Shown: positions 1-8,972, numbered from the stretch's first letter. The stretch is DNA of 64,000 nt from Rhizobium lentis (GCF_014200175.1 NZ_JACHBD010000010.1:62001-126000), one strand, 5' to 3'. The notes: a model not told the origin generated them from the sequence alone. Numbers and translations: made by a program.

Positions 1-1037
1 CTTGCTGCGTCAAAGAACCGGTGGAGCAGGTTCTCGACCTTTGAACGTGAAAGGTTCTGCAGTTCGTAGGTGGCGACAATCTCGACAGGCGCCAGAAGGA
101 AGGTTGGATCGTTCCGCGCATCGGCCACGCGACGCCGGACGTCTTGTGAGGTTACGCCGATCTTGTAGAGGATGTCGCGCTGCGGTTTGATCGCCGGATC
201 TTCGGAAAGGCTGCGCGCCACGTAGATCGTGCCGGACAATGAAACTTTATCGGTTTCCCAGTCGGGATCGAGCGGGCCTAGGCCCAGGCGCTGAACGACG
301 CGAGCCGTCTTATCGTCGTTGAGGGACTTGCGGAACGACGACATCAGCGGGTCGCTTTCGGTGCCGTTCGAAAAGATCACCCGCAGGCGGTGGTCGCGCG
401 CGCCACCGCGCTGCGTACTTTCACTCTTTTCCGCAATGTACGCGAGAAGGCCGTTGCGAATGAAAAAGTCGCCTTCCATCGGCTCGATAATAGCCCATTT
501 TTCGATGAGCGTGGCTTCCCGTGCGCCGCTATCGAGAGCCTGTTGCATGGTTTCGAACAGGCCTGCGAACTGATCGAAATCCTTGCAGGGTATGAAATCC
601 GCCCGGTGGTCGGGCACCTGACGTTCCGCAGCCGGCGTCACATGTTTGAGCTGAACCAGCTCCGGCTGAACATCCAGACCATCATCGTTAAAGATGTCAT
701 CGAGCGAGTCCGGGATGTCGTCGTCTTCAACCTCATCGCGCCAGGAAACCTCGGCGACTTCCTCTTTCCTTGCCAGAAGTCCAAGCTTGTCTGCTTGCCG
801 AAGCTCGTCGCTCGGAGATTTAGCAATGTTTTCCCAGATCGTACCAAGCCGCATCTCTTCATGATTGGATGCGTTGGCGTCCGGCAAACGTCCGTGCTGC
901 TCGAAAAAGCGCGTCACATCATTCAGAATTGATACGCTATTGTTGCCTGAAGATGACGCCCTCGGCTTCAGCTTCACAGCAAGAAGGCCGAATTCGTCTG
1001 CCTCTGCAAAGATCTCTTCCAGCGTCGGGCGGGGCAT
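1..1037 (-). CDS. GIY-YIG (T5orf172/MUG113-like) nuclease, 3' end beyond window
   Basis: This open frame on the minus strand starts at ATG 1037 and has no stop before the window edge, so at least 345 residues are present. The start overlaps the helicase stop (TGATG), which implies translational coupling. The N-terminal 260 residues are unassigned, with an acidic stretch near 101-121. Residues 269-340 look like a GIY-YIG nuclease of the T5orf172 type: GTIY at 269-272, YKIG at 291-294, arginines at 301-303, and a glutamate at 335 followed by H339. In this fold these positions correspond to the catalytic Tyr, Arg and metal-binding Glu. As the last visible gene of a packed operon with a methyltransferase and helicase, it is the likely DNA-cleaving subunit. 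The C-terminus is unseen. Confidence 0.72.
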   Translation of the reverse strand, partial: MPRPTLEEIFAEADEFGLLAVKLKPRASSSGNNSVSILNDVTRFFEQHGRLPDANASNHEEMRLGTIWENIAKSPSDELRQADKLGLLARKEEVAEVSWRDEVEDDDIPDSLDDIFNDDGLDVQPELVQLKHVTPAAERQVPDHRADFIPCKDFDQFAGLFETMQQALDSGAREATLIEKWAIIEPMEGDFFIRNGLLAYIAEKSESTQRGGARDHRLRVIFSNGTESDPLMSSFRKSLNDDKTARVVQRLGLGPLDPDWETDKVSLSGTIYVARSLSEDPAIKPQRDILYKIGVTSQDVRRRVADARNDPTFLLAPVEIVATYELQNLSRSKVENLLHRFFDAA

Positions 1038-3163
1038 CAGCTTGCCGTCTCTCGCATCATCTGGGCCTTGCGGTTCTTGAGCCAGGCCAGCGCTTCTGCC
1101 ATGCGCTTTTCCAGCGCATCTTCCGCATGAACATTCGGCTCGCGCCCCTCCTGCGCCCGGAACCGCTTGATCCGGGGCCACAGCGTCCGCGCTTCCTCTT
1201 CCGTCATCTGCACACGCATGGCCACCATGGCCGACTGTACCTGAGACAAAAGCGGGGCATCGAAGCTGCGCGAGGCCACCTCGAAGCACTCCTGAAAGGC
1301 GTTGACGCTGTCGATGAGGTCAATATCCAGCTCGCGAACATTGATGAAGCGGCGCACCATGGCCAGCAGCGTGTTGGGTGCCGCCCGCATATCGTCGTCT
1401 GCGTCGTTGCCATCCGCCTGCCCGGCGTCGCCGTTCGTCCGGGGCGCTTCACCGCCTTCCTGATCGGCACCGATGAACGGAGCGCCCGCTTCCTGAAATC
1501 CACGTTCGGATTCCTGGCGTGCCAGCGTCAGCAGGTTCATGCGCGCGGCAAGGTTCTGGCGGATGGCTTCGGTTTCGTCATCGTTGAGGTTCTCGTAGCG
1601 ATGCTCGATGATGTCCGTCAGCAGCATCTGCGTTGCCACTTCCGGGGCCGTGTCTGGCGAAACGATGCGGGCATCGACAGCCTGACAGGCGGTCGCCATC
1701 AGATCGGCCATATCGTTTTCGCAGATGTCGCGCGCCCGGTCGGTCGGCGGCTCCATCAGGCCCTTGATGCCGATGGTAATGGTGCCCTGGCCGTCATCGG
1801 TGATCGGTTCGCGAATATCGCCATCTTCCCGGCGGTAGAATTTGAAATTGGGCGCAAGAACCTGTTCCATCAACAAGGAGCCGGAAATGGCCTTCAGCAT
1901 GTCGTTGACGGCATCCTTGACCGCAGCCGTTTCCACGCCTGGTTCCGCGACCAGATTGGTGAAGATGGCTTTCGGCTTGCCGGGCGCATCGCGCGTTGCG
2001 CGGCCAATAATCTGCACGATTTCGGTGAGAGATGCCCGGTAGCCGATGGTCAGGGCGTGTTCGCACCACACCCAGTCAAAACCCTCTTTTGCCATGCCAA
2101 GCGCGATGATAATGTCCACCTTGGCGCGGTCAGCCTCATCGTCGCGCTTGCCATTTGGTCCCTTGATCTCGCGGGAAAGAGCGGCCTTCACCCCCTCGCG
2201 CTCCGGGCCATCGTGAACGAGATCGGCCACTTTTAACACCCGGCCATCTGTCGTGCGCATCAGATCGAAGCCGGTTACGTCTTCCACGCCGATGTGCTCG
2301 CCGATGAGATCGAGAATGCGGCCCACCTCGTCGTTCTTCTCGCCAAAGGCTTCTGCCGAGCCGCGATGGGGAATGTGGATGATCGTCTTGAGCATCGTGT
2401 CCAGCACATCCGGCAGGCCATTGATATACTGGCCACGGTAGAAGCTGTAGTTGACGCCAAGCGCCTTCAGATATTCATACCCTTCAAGCTGCTCGTAATA
2501 GGAATAGGTGATCGTTTTGAAGCGCGCCTCGTCCTCCGGGCGCAGCACGGGCACGGCATCGCCCCGGAAGTAGGAGCCGGTCATGGCCATCACATGGCAC
2601 TGGCCGCGCGCAACAATCTGCCGTAGAATTTCGCCGAGGCGGTTGTTATCCGCTGCCGAAACATGGTGAAACTCATCAATGGCAAGAAACACATTGTCGA
2701 AAGCCTCGATCCCATGCGCCCGCTCCACTGCCTCAAAGCCGAAGCGGAAGGTGGCATGGGTGCAGACCAAAACGCGGGCGTCAGACTGCATGAAATCGGA
2801 AAAGGCCTTCACCTTCTGCGCGGTCGAGCCATCCTCGGTGCCGGAAAGGCAGAGGTTCCAGCGGTCCTCCACCTGCCAATCGGCATCGAAGCCGTAGCTT
2901 TTCAGATCGGTCGAGCGGAAGGAGCCGCCAATCGAGGTTTCCGGCACGCAGACTATGGTTTTGGCCAATCCCTGATGGTTCAGCTTGTCCAGCGCCACGA
3001 ACATCAGCGCCCGGCTCTTGCCCGCCGCAGGCGGGGCTTTCAGCAAAATGAACTGCCCACTGCGGGCAGCATAGGCGCGGGCCTGCATGGGCCGCTGGCC
3101 AAGCGCATTGGTGGCCTTGGATTGCCCGGTGCCATTGTAGCGCACATTGACCATCTCAACCAT
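1037..3163 (-). CDS. SF2 DEAD/DEAH-type helicase of a restriction-like operon
   Basis: A 708-residue superfamily 2 helicase/translocase. Visible motifs are an atypical Walker A APPAAGKS (43-50), a DEFH box (163-166), motif III MTGS (194-197) and motif VI QIIGRATR (384-391). The C-terminal 300 residues carry no motif I recognise and may contact DNA or partners. The start codon follows the methyltransferase stop directly (TAAATG), and the stop overlaps the next ATG, so all three genes are probably co-translated. In known restriction and defence systems (type I and III R-M, DISARM, BREX) such ATPases translocate on DNA or remodel it to license cleavage. That role here is inferred from context. 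Confidence 0.85.
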   Translation of the reverse strand: MVEMVNVRYNGTGQSKATNALGQRPMQARAYAARSGQFILLKAPPAAGKSRALMFVALDKLNHQGLAKTIVCVPETSIGGSFRSTDLKSYGFDADWQVEDRWNLCLSGTEDGSTAQKVKAFSDFMQSDARVLVCTHATFRFGFEAVERAHGIEAFDNVFLAIDEFHHVSAADNNRLGEILRQIVARGQCHVMAMTGSYFRGDAVPVLRPEDEARFKTITYSYYEQLEGYEYLKALGVNYSFYRGQYINGLPDVLDTMLKTIIHIPHRGSAEAFGEKNDEVGRILDLIGEHIGVEDVTGFDLMRTTDGRVLKVADLVHDGPEREGVKAALSREIKGPNGKRDDEADRAKVDIIIALGMAKEGFDWVWCEHALTIGYRASLTEIVQIIGRATRDAPGKPKAIFTNLVAEPGVETAAVKDAVNDMLKAISGSLLMEQVLAPNFKFYRREDGDIREPITDDGQGTITIGIKGLMEPPTDRARDICENDMADLMATACQAVDARIVSPDTAPEVATQMLLTDIIEHRYENLNDDETEAIRQNLAARMNLLTLARQESERGFQEAGAPFIGADQEGGEAPRTNGDAGQADGNDADDDMRAAPNTLLAMVRRFINVRELDIDLIDSVNAFQECFEVASRSFDAPLLSQVQSAMVAMRVQMTEEEARTLWPRIKRFRAQEGREPNVHAEDALEKRMAEALAWLKNRKAQMMRETAS

Positions 3164-5857
3164 TTACTTCGCCCCCTGCTTTACCCGCGCCGCATAAAGC
3201 TTGAACAGCTTTTCCAGCCGCTCCGTGTCGTTGCGGAAGGCGCGGCCAATATACATGCTCTCCAGCAACTCATCATTCTCCCGGTGCACGGCCCGCAGAT
3301 CATCCGGCATCTTGTCCGGGTCGTAGAGGTCGGCAATGGTTTTGGGGTAATGCTGATAGCGCGTTTTCAGGATGCGCCGTGCGGAGGCGGAAAGCTGATC
3401 CAATTGTTCTGCGGTGAATTTGGGCACAGGGAAGGTGTTCCAGCCCAGCGTGTTGGAATATCGGAAGTCGGATTTGAGCTTGCCGCACACGGTGGCGATC
3501 CAGACGAGATGCAGGCGCGAGGCGATCAGGGCGATGCACCAATCGGGGGCGTCGTAGAGAACCTGATTCAGGTTCGAAGAAATGACGTCGGCTCCAACGC
3601 GGTCAACCGGGAGGTAGGGGCGGCGTTCTGAAGTGACGCTGGGGACAAGGATGGCGTGGGCAAACGTTTCCGGGCTTCTGCGCTCTACGAAGCGATGGGG
3701 CCGATTGGCGAAATCAGACGTCGATTTGTTGGTACTCTTGAGCCGGTTCTCAGCGACCATTTCGATCCGCTGCTTGATGGGTGGTATCGATAGTGCCAAG
3801 TCCAGTGACGTTGGGTCTGCTCGCTCATCGATCCAAAGGCAGTACCTGTCGAGACCGTTCACAACCTCCTCCGAGCCGAGAAATTTTCGAATTATAGTTC
3901 TAGTCTCAGGATAAGCATCAGTAAGCGACTCCATCTCGATCTGGTTCAAGATCAAATGTCCGCCGTCCCTGGGCATCTCTCCGAAAGTCATTTCCGGCAG
4001 GCCATTTATGGGCTTGGATGATGCGGAAACGGTCACGGTCGGTCCATCGACGAGATAGCTATTGATGTTTCCTGCCCGAACCTCAATGTCTTCATCAATC
4101 AAGCGTTTCGCCTTGGAACTGGTATTACGGATTCCGACGACGACGCAAATGACGGCTGCATTCGCAGCAGCGTTGTTCCGCCATTTGAATGATCGGTGAG
4201 CAAAGCCAATTTCGACGTCGAATTTGAATATCTCTGGCCACAGGCTGGACGCTGAGGCTCCCTGACATATCGAATTTGTAGCGACCAATGCCGCCTCAGC
4301 ATTGCGATCTCGTATGTATTGCGCAGCTAGAAAATACCACGCGGCGACCAAGTCGAACGCTCGATAGGCCTTTACCCGACCGCTGAATACGAGGTCCATG
4401 CCTTCCTTTTGCTCTTCCTCTTGTTGCGCTTTGCCGAGGAAAGGCGGATTTCCAGCAATATAGACCTCCTCACCCTCCGCGGGTGGCGGACAAACTTCAT
4501 CCCAGTTTACTCGGAGCGCATTCTCACGTCTGATCTGACCGCCATCCCGCAACGGCAACAGCGGAGGCATTCGCCCGAACACATCGGCAAAGCGGGCATT
4601 GGCCTGATACTCGGCAATGAACAGTGCGAGCTTCGCCGTTTCTGCCGCAAAGTCCGTCAACTCGATGCCGTAGAACTGGTTGAGGCTGACGGAGGAGAAC
4701 ATGGCGAAATGTTCGTTGCCCTCCAGCTCTCCCAGCCGCTTCAAAATGCGGATTTCGCGCTCGCGCATCTGCCGATAGGCAACGACAAGAAAATTGCCGG
4801 AGCCGCAGGCGGGATCGAACACTCGGATTTTTGACAGGCGGTGAAGCTGGGCTTTCAGGGCCGCCGGCTTGTCCCAGGCCTTGTCCAGCGACTCATCCAG
4901 ATCATCCAGAAACAGCGGCCCTAGCACCTTCATGATGTTGGGCACCGAGGTATAATGCATGCCCAGTTCGGCGCGGGCCTTGGGATCGGCAATCGACTGG
5001 ATCATCGAGCCGAAAATATCCGGGTTGATCAGCTTCCAATCCAGCTCTGCGGCATCGCGCAGATAGCGGAAGGAAATGGGGTCAAACGCCGGGGCCTCGA
5101 TGGCATCGATAAACAGCCCGCCATTGACGTATTCGAACGTGTCTGTCCATGCAGGTAGCCCCTCCCGCTGGCCTTTGGGCAGGTTCATGGCTGTGAATGC
5201 CTGCACCAGCACCTCGCGCGCATGTTCGCCCTTGTTGCCGCCATAGGAAAAGACGGCGAAGGAGAACTGATCCTCCTTGAACACGCCGACATCCTCGGAA
5301 AACAGGCAGAAGATCAGCCGCGTCATGAAGAGGTTCATGGCATGGCGGCGCTCCGGCACCGCCCAATCCGGGTTTGCTTTCAAAAGCGCATCGTAAAGTT
5401 TTGCCAGTTTGCCGGTGGCCTTGATGTCTACCGGGTTTTCCTCTGCCGCCCGATAGCGCTCCTTGCCTGCGGCTGGCAGGAAGAAGGAGAAATGCGTGCC
5501 AAGCTCCACAAAGGAGCAGTGCAGTGTATCACCGGACTTTCGATGCTCGGCGGCAATCATCTCGCCATCCGTGGCGATCAGGATTGCAGGCTTCGCTTTT
5601 GCCGTGCGCTTGGAGGCGCGAAGCGCATCCAGCATTTCAGCCGCCATGCCCGGCAGGACCGGGACATAATGAAACTTGCCGTTCAGCAGAACGCCGCCCG
5701 CAATGTCCGACTTATTGGTGCTGCCTGCCCTCAGCTTGGCAACGGTTGCCTGCGCATTGTCCGTCGCCTGCGCAAAGGCATAACCAAACTCGGCGGGATC
5801 AAACTTCGCCTTGGCAATAGCATCCAGAGCGTCGGCAATTTCGGTGGGGTTCATCAT
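3164..5857 (-). CDS. MmeI-like class I DNA N6-adenine methyltransferase
   Basis: An 897-residue protein (ATG at 5857, or 5854 since it begins MM). SAM-binding motif I FDPACGSGNFL lies near 346-356, and catalytic motif IV NPPF near 470-473 is typical of N6-adenine methylation. The layout is MmeI-like: N-terminal domain, helical connector (about 150-310), methyltransferase core (310-560), then a long C-terminal region expected to hold target recognition. MmeI itself has a PD-(D/E)XK nuclease at the N-terminus. I see no such motif in the first 130 residues, so cleavage is probably done by another subunit. It lies 39 bp after the Mrr-like gene and abuts the helicase. The part encoded around 3.6-4.3 kb looks less GC-rich by eye, as expected for exchanged recognition domains. 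Confidence 0.85.
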   Translation of the reverse strand: MMNPTEIADALDAIAKAKFDPAEFGYAFAQATDNAQATVAKLRAGSTNKSDIAGGVLLNGKFHYVPVLPGMAAEMLDALRASKRTAKAKPAILIATDGEMIAAEHRKSGDTLHCSFVELGTHFSFFLPAAGKERYRAAEENPVDIKATGKLAKLYDALLKANPDWAVPERRHAMNLFMTRLIFCLFSEDVGVFKEDQFSFAVFSYGGNKGEHAREVLVQAFTAMNLPKGQREGLPAWTDTFEYVNGGLFIDAIEAPAFDPISFRYLRDAAELDWKLINPDIFGSMIQSIADPKARAELGMHYTSVPNIMKVLGPLFLDDLDESLDKAWDKPAALKAQLHRLSKIRVFDPACGSGNFLVVAYRQMREREIRILKRLGELEGNEHFAMFSSVSLNQFYGIELTDFAAETAKLALFIAEYQANARFADVFGRMPPLLPLRDGGQIRRENALRVNWDEVCPPPAEGEEVYIAGNPPFLGKAQQEEEQKEGMDLVFSGRVKAYRAFDLVAAWYFLAAQYIRDRNAEAALVATNSICQGASASSLWPEIFKFDVEIGFAHRSFKWRNNAAANAAVICVVVGIRNTSSKAKRLIDEDIEVRAGNINSYLVDGPTVTVSASSKPINGLPEMTFGEMPRDGGHLILNQIEMESLTDAYPETRTIIRKFLGSEEVVNGLDRYCLWIDERADPTSLDLALSIPPIKQRIEMVAENRLKSTNKSTSDFANRPHRFVERRSPETFAHAILVPSVTSERRPYLPVDRVGADVISSNLNQVLYDAPDWCIALIASRLHLVWIATVCGKLKSDFRYSNTLGWNTFPVPKFTAEQLDQLSASARRILKTRYQHYPKTIADLYDPDKMPDDLRAVHRENDELLESMYIGRAFRNDTERLEKLFKLYAARVKQGAK

Positions 5858-5896
5858 GGAAGGTCAGGCTTCTTGTTATCGTTGCGGGCGGTCCTG

Positions 5897-6898
5897 TCAG
5901 GACCAGGCCGGAATGAATATACGTTTCAGGGGAATGAGCTGCTGGGTTTCGAGATCGAGCTTATCGTACTGCTCAAGCAGGCTCTTCACCAGATCATCGA
6001 GATCCATAAGGGCAGTCGGGATACGGGCGCGTTCGGCCTCATAGCGAGCCTCACGGGTAAAGCCGCCAGTGCTGACGTAAAGCCCCTTGTCGAGGTCATG
6101 ACGCCCGGCGATGAAGTTGCGCAGATCCGGCGCGCCCATGGAGCCTTTGCGATGCTTGACCTCCACAACGATGCGGGGCGCCTCGAAGCCGAAACCATCG
6201 GGTGAGGCGACGATGTCCTTGCCTTGATCGGGGCCGGCGTCCGAAATGCGGGTCTTGTAGCCGAGGGAACGGAGCAGACCCGCAACGAGATCCTGCATCT
6301 CCGACCAGCTCAAGGCGTTTAGCTTGTCCTTGATGAACTCATGAGCGCGGCTGGCCATGGATTCGAAAAGGTCTTCTTCGGCAGCCTCACCCACGGCGAC
6401 CGAACTTTCGGGCGGTGCTGCGATGTTGCCGGACAAAGCTTTCTTCAGTTCCGACGCCACTTCGTTCGACAGCCGAAAAAGGGTCGAGATGGAGCCGAGG
6501 CTGTTGCGGCTTTCGACGGAAAGAAGGTCGCGGCTGACTTCGCCATCCCATCGCACGGACCGGACCTGTGTGTCTTCCGGGTCTATCGAGGTATCGTGGC
6601 GATAGGCGCTGGCTATCTCCCCTACAAGATAGACCCGGCGCGACGGATCGTAGGTGACGACCATATCGCCGATGTTCATCTCATTGACGAATCGGTGGAG
6701 CTGGCCGGCTGCCATCGCTTGGCTCTGCGGCTTGGCGCCAGCATATGCCTTCGCAAGCGCCTCGCTGATGGTTTTGCGGGTTTTTGCTTGTGAAAGATCA
6801 GCCAGCGCGGGCCAGCCGATGGCAACGACAGACTTTTCCTTGAACGCATCAAACAAGCGACCGTTGCGCTCGGCGCGAACCATCCACGATTTACTCAT
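5897..6898 (-). CDS. Mrr-family restriction endonuclease with N-terminal EVE-like domain
   Basis: A 333-residue protein, taking ATG 6898 (MSKSWMVRAE) rather than the upstream in-frame starts at 6925 or 6904, because the family's conserved N-terminus begins there. Residues 1-155 resemble the small N-terminal domain of predicted Mrr restriction proteins, possibly a modified-base reader. Residues 195-300 carry the Mrr_cat PD-(D/E)XK signature: D228 after a QGK turn and E246-V-K248. Mrr enzymes generally cut methylated or foreign DNA. It is the first gene of the minus-strand operon and precedes the methyltransferase by 39 bp. Whether it works with the methyltransferase/helicase/GIY-YIG set or is a separate type IV enzyme cannot be decided from sequence. 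Confidence 0.82.
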   Translation of the reverse strand: MSKSWMVRAERNGRLFDAFKEKSVVAIGWPALADLSQAKTRKTISEALAKAYAGAKPQSQAMAAGQLHRFVNEMNIGDMVVTYDPSRRVYLVGEIASAYRHDTSIDPEDTQVRSVRWDGEVSRDLLSVESRNSLGSISTLFRLSNEVASELKKALSGNIAAPPESSVAVGEAAEEDLFESMASRAHEFIKDKLNALSWSEMQDLVAGLLRSLGYKTRISDAGPDQGKDIVASPDGFGFEAPRIVVEVKHRKGSMGAPDLRNFIAGRHDLDKGLYVSTGGFTREARYEAERARIPTALMDLDDLVKSLLEQYDKLDLETQQLIPLKRIFIPAWS

Positions 6899-6991
6899 AT
6901 GCATCCCCCTGTCGCAGGGATACATTCATCACTCGTCGCAAAATTGCAATATTGATCAAGCCGCTACGCTGTGGCGACTCCTTCATAAGGC

Positions 6992-7006
6992 CGGAAATTA
7001 TTTCCG
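6992..7006. repeat. Left copy of 15-bp palindrome CGGAAATTATTTCCG
   Basis: Two perfect 7-bp arms around a single central base. Read on the minus strand it contains the stop codon of the truncated HNH gene (codons CGG AAA TAA). An identical copy at 17508-17522 contains the stop codon of the recombinase in the same reading frame. The exact repetition in two unrelated genes is what draws attention. Confidence 0.75.
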
Positions 7007-7189
7007 CTTAGACGGATCCTCGATGATATCGGTGATCCTGGCCGTCGCGAAATATGCCTTATAAAAAACGATCCAGTCTCCCCGCGCGGTCTTGACCTGA
7101 CGCAGATAGGTGCGCGGAAAATGATAGCGTTGCTCAGGAAGGTCGTCGTAGGTCGGGTCGACTTTCGTCGTCAGGACCGCTTTTGACAT
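6998..7189 (-). pseudogene. N-terminal fragment of an HNH endonuclease-type gene
   Basis: Encodes 63 residues starting MSKAVLTTKVDPTYDD, with RBS AGAGGTG upstream. The text up to GDWIVFY and then AYFATARITDI matches, from memory, the N-terminus of a roughly 300-residue HNH endonuclease family. That family has extra residues between these blocks, a central domain and a C-terminal HNH motif, all missing here. So there is an in-frame internal deletion plus truncation, and the frame ends inside the 15-bp palindrome at 6992-7006. No HNH motif follows downstream. It could still be expressed as a short peptide, but I treat it as a remnant. Family assignment was not checked by search. Confidence 0.6.
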
Positions 7190-7334
7190 CGTTGCACCTC
7201 TATCAATTGTCCTGGTGTTACCAGGTCGGCAGGTCTTCGAAAACATGCACGGGCACGCTAGATGGCGCGCGCTAGGGTTGCGTTTTGTTACTTGAGCTGA
7301 GTCACAGTAAAAATTTCTCAAATTTTCCGGAATG

Positions 7335-7365
7335 TACGCTAATTAAGTAGTAATTAGCGTATAAT
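7335..7365 (+). promoter_or_regulatory. Operator-like palindrome joined to a TATAAT -10 box
   Basis: A perfect inverted repeat with 11-bp arms (TACGCTAATTA, spacer AGTAG, TAATTAGCGTA) spans 7335-7361. A consensus -10 hexamer TATAAT lies at 7360-7365 and overlaps its right end. It sits about 135 bp upstream of the ATG at 7499, in a strikingly AT-rich 300-bp stretch (7190-7498) with no convincing gene. A protein bound to the palindrome would cover the -35/-10 region, so repression of the island module is the simple inference. No good -35 hexamer is seen, which would fit a promoter needing an activator. Confidence 0.5.
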
Positions 7366-7498
7366 TCAGGTATATCTAAGTAAATATAAGATACGCAACT
7401 TTTGAGACGTCTTGATTTACTTTTAAACTCAGCGGATAATTTATATATCAATTGCGCAAATGCAGTTGATGCTTTTGCAACATGCAAGGATCTTTGAC

Positions 7499-8677
7499 AT
7501 GACGAAGAAAACGAACGAAGCGGCATCCGGCCGCTTTGACTACGACGCGCTCAACATCGGTGCGCAGAGCAAGAGAGCGTTGGAAGCGACAGCCTCCAAC
7601 ATCCAGGCTTTGGGACGCCGCTCCACGGAGCAGGCGTTCGAGCTGGGCGACCTGCTGGAGCAGGCGTCCGCACTCGTCGAGCCGGGTACTTTCGAGAAAT
7701 GGGTCTCGCAGCGATGCGACATCTCCTCGAAAACTGCCCGCAACTACAGGGCTGTTGCTCGCAATCTCGCCTCGTACCGAACACGTGCGGTCGAAATTGC
7801 CATCAGCCCGACAGTCCTTTTTCATCTGGCGTCCGCGCCGGAGGAAAAGATCGAAGCTGCCTTGGCTCACGCCGAGGAGCATGAAGGCATCCGAGTGAGC
7901 GAAGTGAAAGCTCTGCTAGCGGACGGCGCCGAACCAGCGTCCGAAGAGGTCACAAGCACTGAGCTTGCTGACATCGGGGGTCTCTCCGGACTGAGGGCGC
8001 TGATTGATCTCAAGACGAAGAGTGGTGTTGCCGCTTTCGTTGAAAGTGCGTCAGCGCTTGCCAAGACTGTGGAAGACACTTTGCAGAGCAAGCCCCAGGG
8101 AAAGCGGCTGCAGAAGACAGCACTGGTTCCAGTGTTGGAGCCTTTGGCTCGAGCGGCGAAACGTAGCCTCGGCAATGTTCTGCTGCTGGATGCGCCCGGC
8201 GACGTCGACGTCCGCAAGCTTTCCGAGGACGAACTCCCCGCCGACAGCCGCTGGTACAAGGTCTTCTCGACATTGGACAAGCTCGGCAAGCGAGAAGCGT
8301 GGCCTGAGGCCAAGGAGCTCGAAATGTGGCTCAGCCAGAGCGTGTTGTCGTTGCTTGAGTGGGCAACGTCCCGCACCAAGCAGCCCGAATGGCCGCTGGT
8401 GGCCCAGACTGGCCCGAATTCAGCGGAAGTCGCGATGCGGAATGGGTTGGAGGCGCTTGGTGGCGTCGTGCGGGTTGACGCGCCAAGCCTGGACCCGTCC
8501 GAGGACGAGGATGAAGTGCTCGAGGACTACGTGCCGCCGGCGATGTTCACCCGGAGTGGTGGAACACCTGAGACCGTCGGTTCCAACGTCCTTTCCTTCG
8601 GTTCGACCGAAGGGCTATCTGGACTAAGGAAGCCGAAGGCGCTCACGCGCAAACCCGCCGAGACGACGGCGGACTGA
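7499..8677 (+). CDS. DUF3102-like helical protein, possible DNA-binding regulator
   Basis: 392 residues from ATG 7499, preferred over an upstream in-frame ATG at 7460 because AAGGAT lies 7 bp before it. Residues about 30-95 resemble DUF3102-type phage/plasmid proteins: a long helix (RSTEQAFELGDLLEQASALV) followed by a possible helix-turn-helix around CDISSKTARNYRAVARNL. The rest is helical, with an acidic linker near 330-340 and a basic C-terminus. No enzyme motif is seen. It is the first gene of the plus-strand module, has its own promoter/operator region and terminator, and is therefore a candidate regulator of the module, perhaps of itself. Function is otherwise unknown. Confidence 0.6.
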   Translation: MTKKTNEAASGRFDYDALNIGAQSKRALEATASNIQALGRRSTEQAFELGDLLEQASALVEPGTFEKWVSQRCDISSKTARNYRAVARNLASYRTRAVEIAISPTVLFHLASAPEEKIEAALAHAEEHEGIRVSEVKALLADGAEPASEEVTSTELADIGGLSGLRALIDLKTKSGVAAFVESASALAKTVEDTLQSKPQGKRLQKTALVPVLEPLARAAKRSLGNVLLLDAPGDVDVRKLSEDELPADSRWYKVFSTLDKLGKREAWPEAKELEMWLSQSVLSLLEWATSRTKQPEWPLVAQTGPNSAEVAMRNGLEALGGVVRVDAPSLDPSEDEDEVLEDYVPPAMFTRSGGTPETVGSNVLSFGSTEGLSGLRKPKALTRKPAETTAD

Positions 8678-8681
8678 ACAT

Positions 8682-8709
8682 AAGAAAGGGGCTCTCGGGC
8701 CCCTTTCTT
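8682..8709 (+). terminator. Rho-independent terminator after the DUF3102-like gene
   Basis: Perfect 11-bp stem AAGAAAGGGGC / GCCCCTTTCTT with a 6-nt loop, starting 4 bp after the stop codon. The T-rich right arm serves as the tract. It separates this gene from the following operon. Confidence 0.8.
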
Positions 8710-8972
8710 GATTCTCACTGTGCTTTGGCGCCGTGCTCGGCACGGCTCACCGGTCTACTGCTGCTTTACCATCGCTCGGAACCGAATTGGGGCGTGAGCC
8801 CGCCGTTAACCCTGTTCAGGATCTGTTCTCTTTCCTGGGTGATGCGGCTCTTGAGATCCGCCGCGGGTCCTGCGACATAACATGGGCTTCACTGAAGCTA
8901 AGCGGCCCAGGGCAGCGCGCCAACGCTACCAAGGGCCTGACCCTCAAGCCTTCTGATGAAAGGAATCGGGCT

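Noticed and set aside
1..190. Short plus-strand frame at the window edge
   Set aside because: Antisense to the GIY-YIG gene, whose frame is open across the whole 1-1037 interval.
869..2236. Long plus-strand frame opposite the helicase
   Set aside because: It mirrors the codon positions of the minus-strand helicase, which has clear motifs and coupled starts; typical antisense frame in GC-rich DNA.
7302..7526. Minus-strand frame in the AT-rich gap
   Set aside because: Overlaps the promoter/operator and the start of the next gene; no RBS and no recognisable features.
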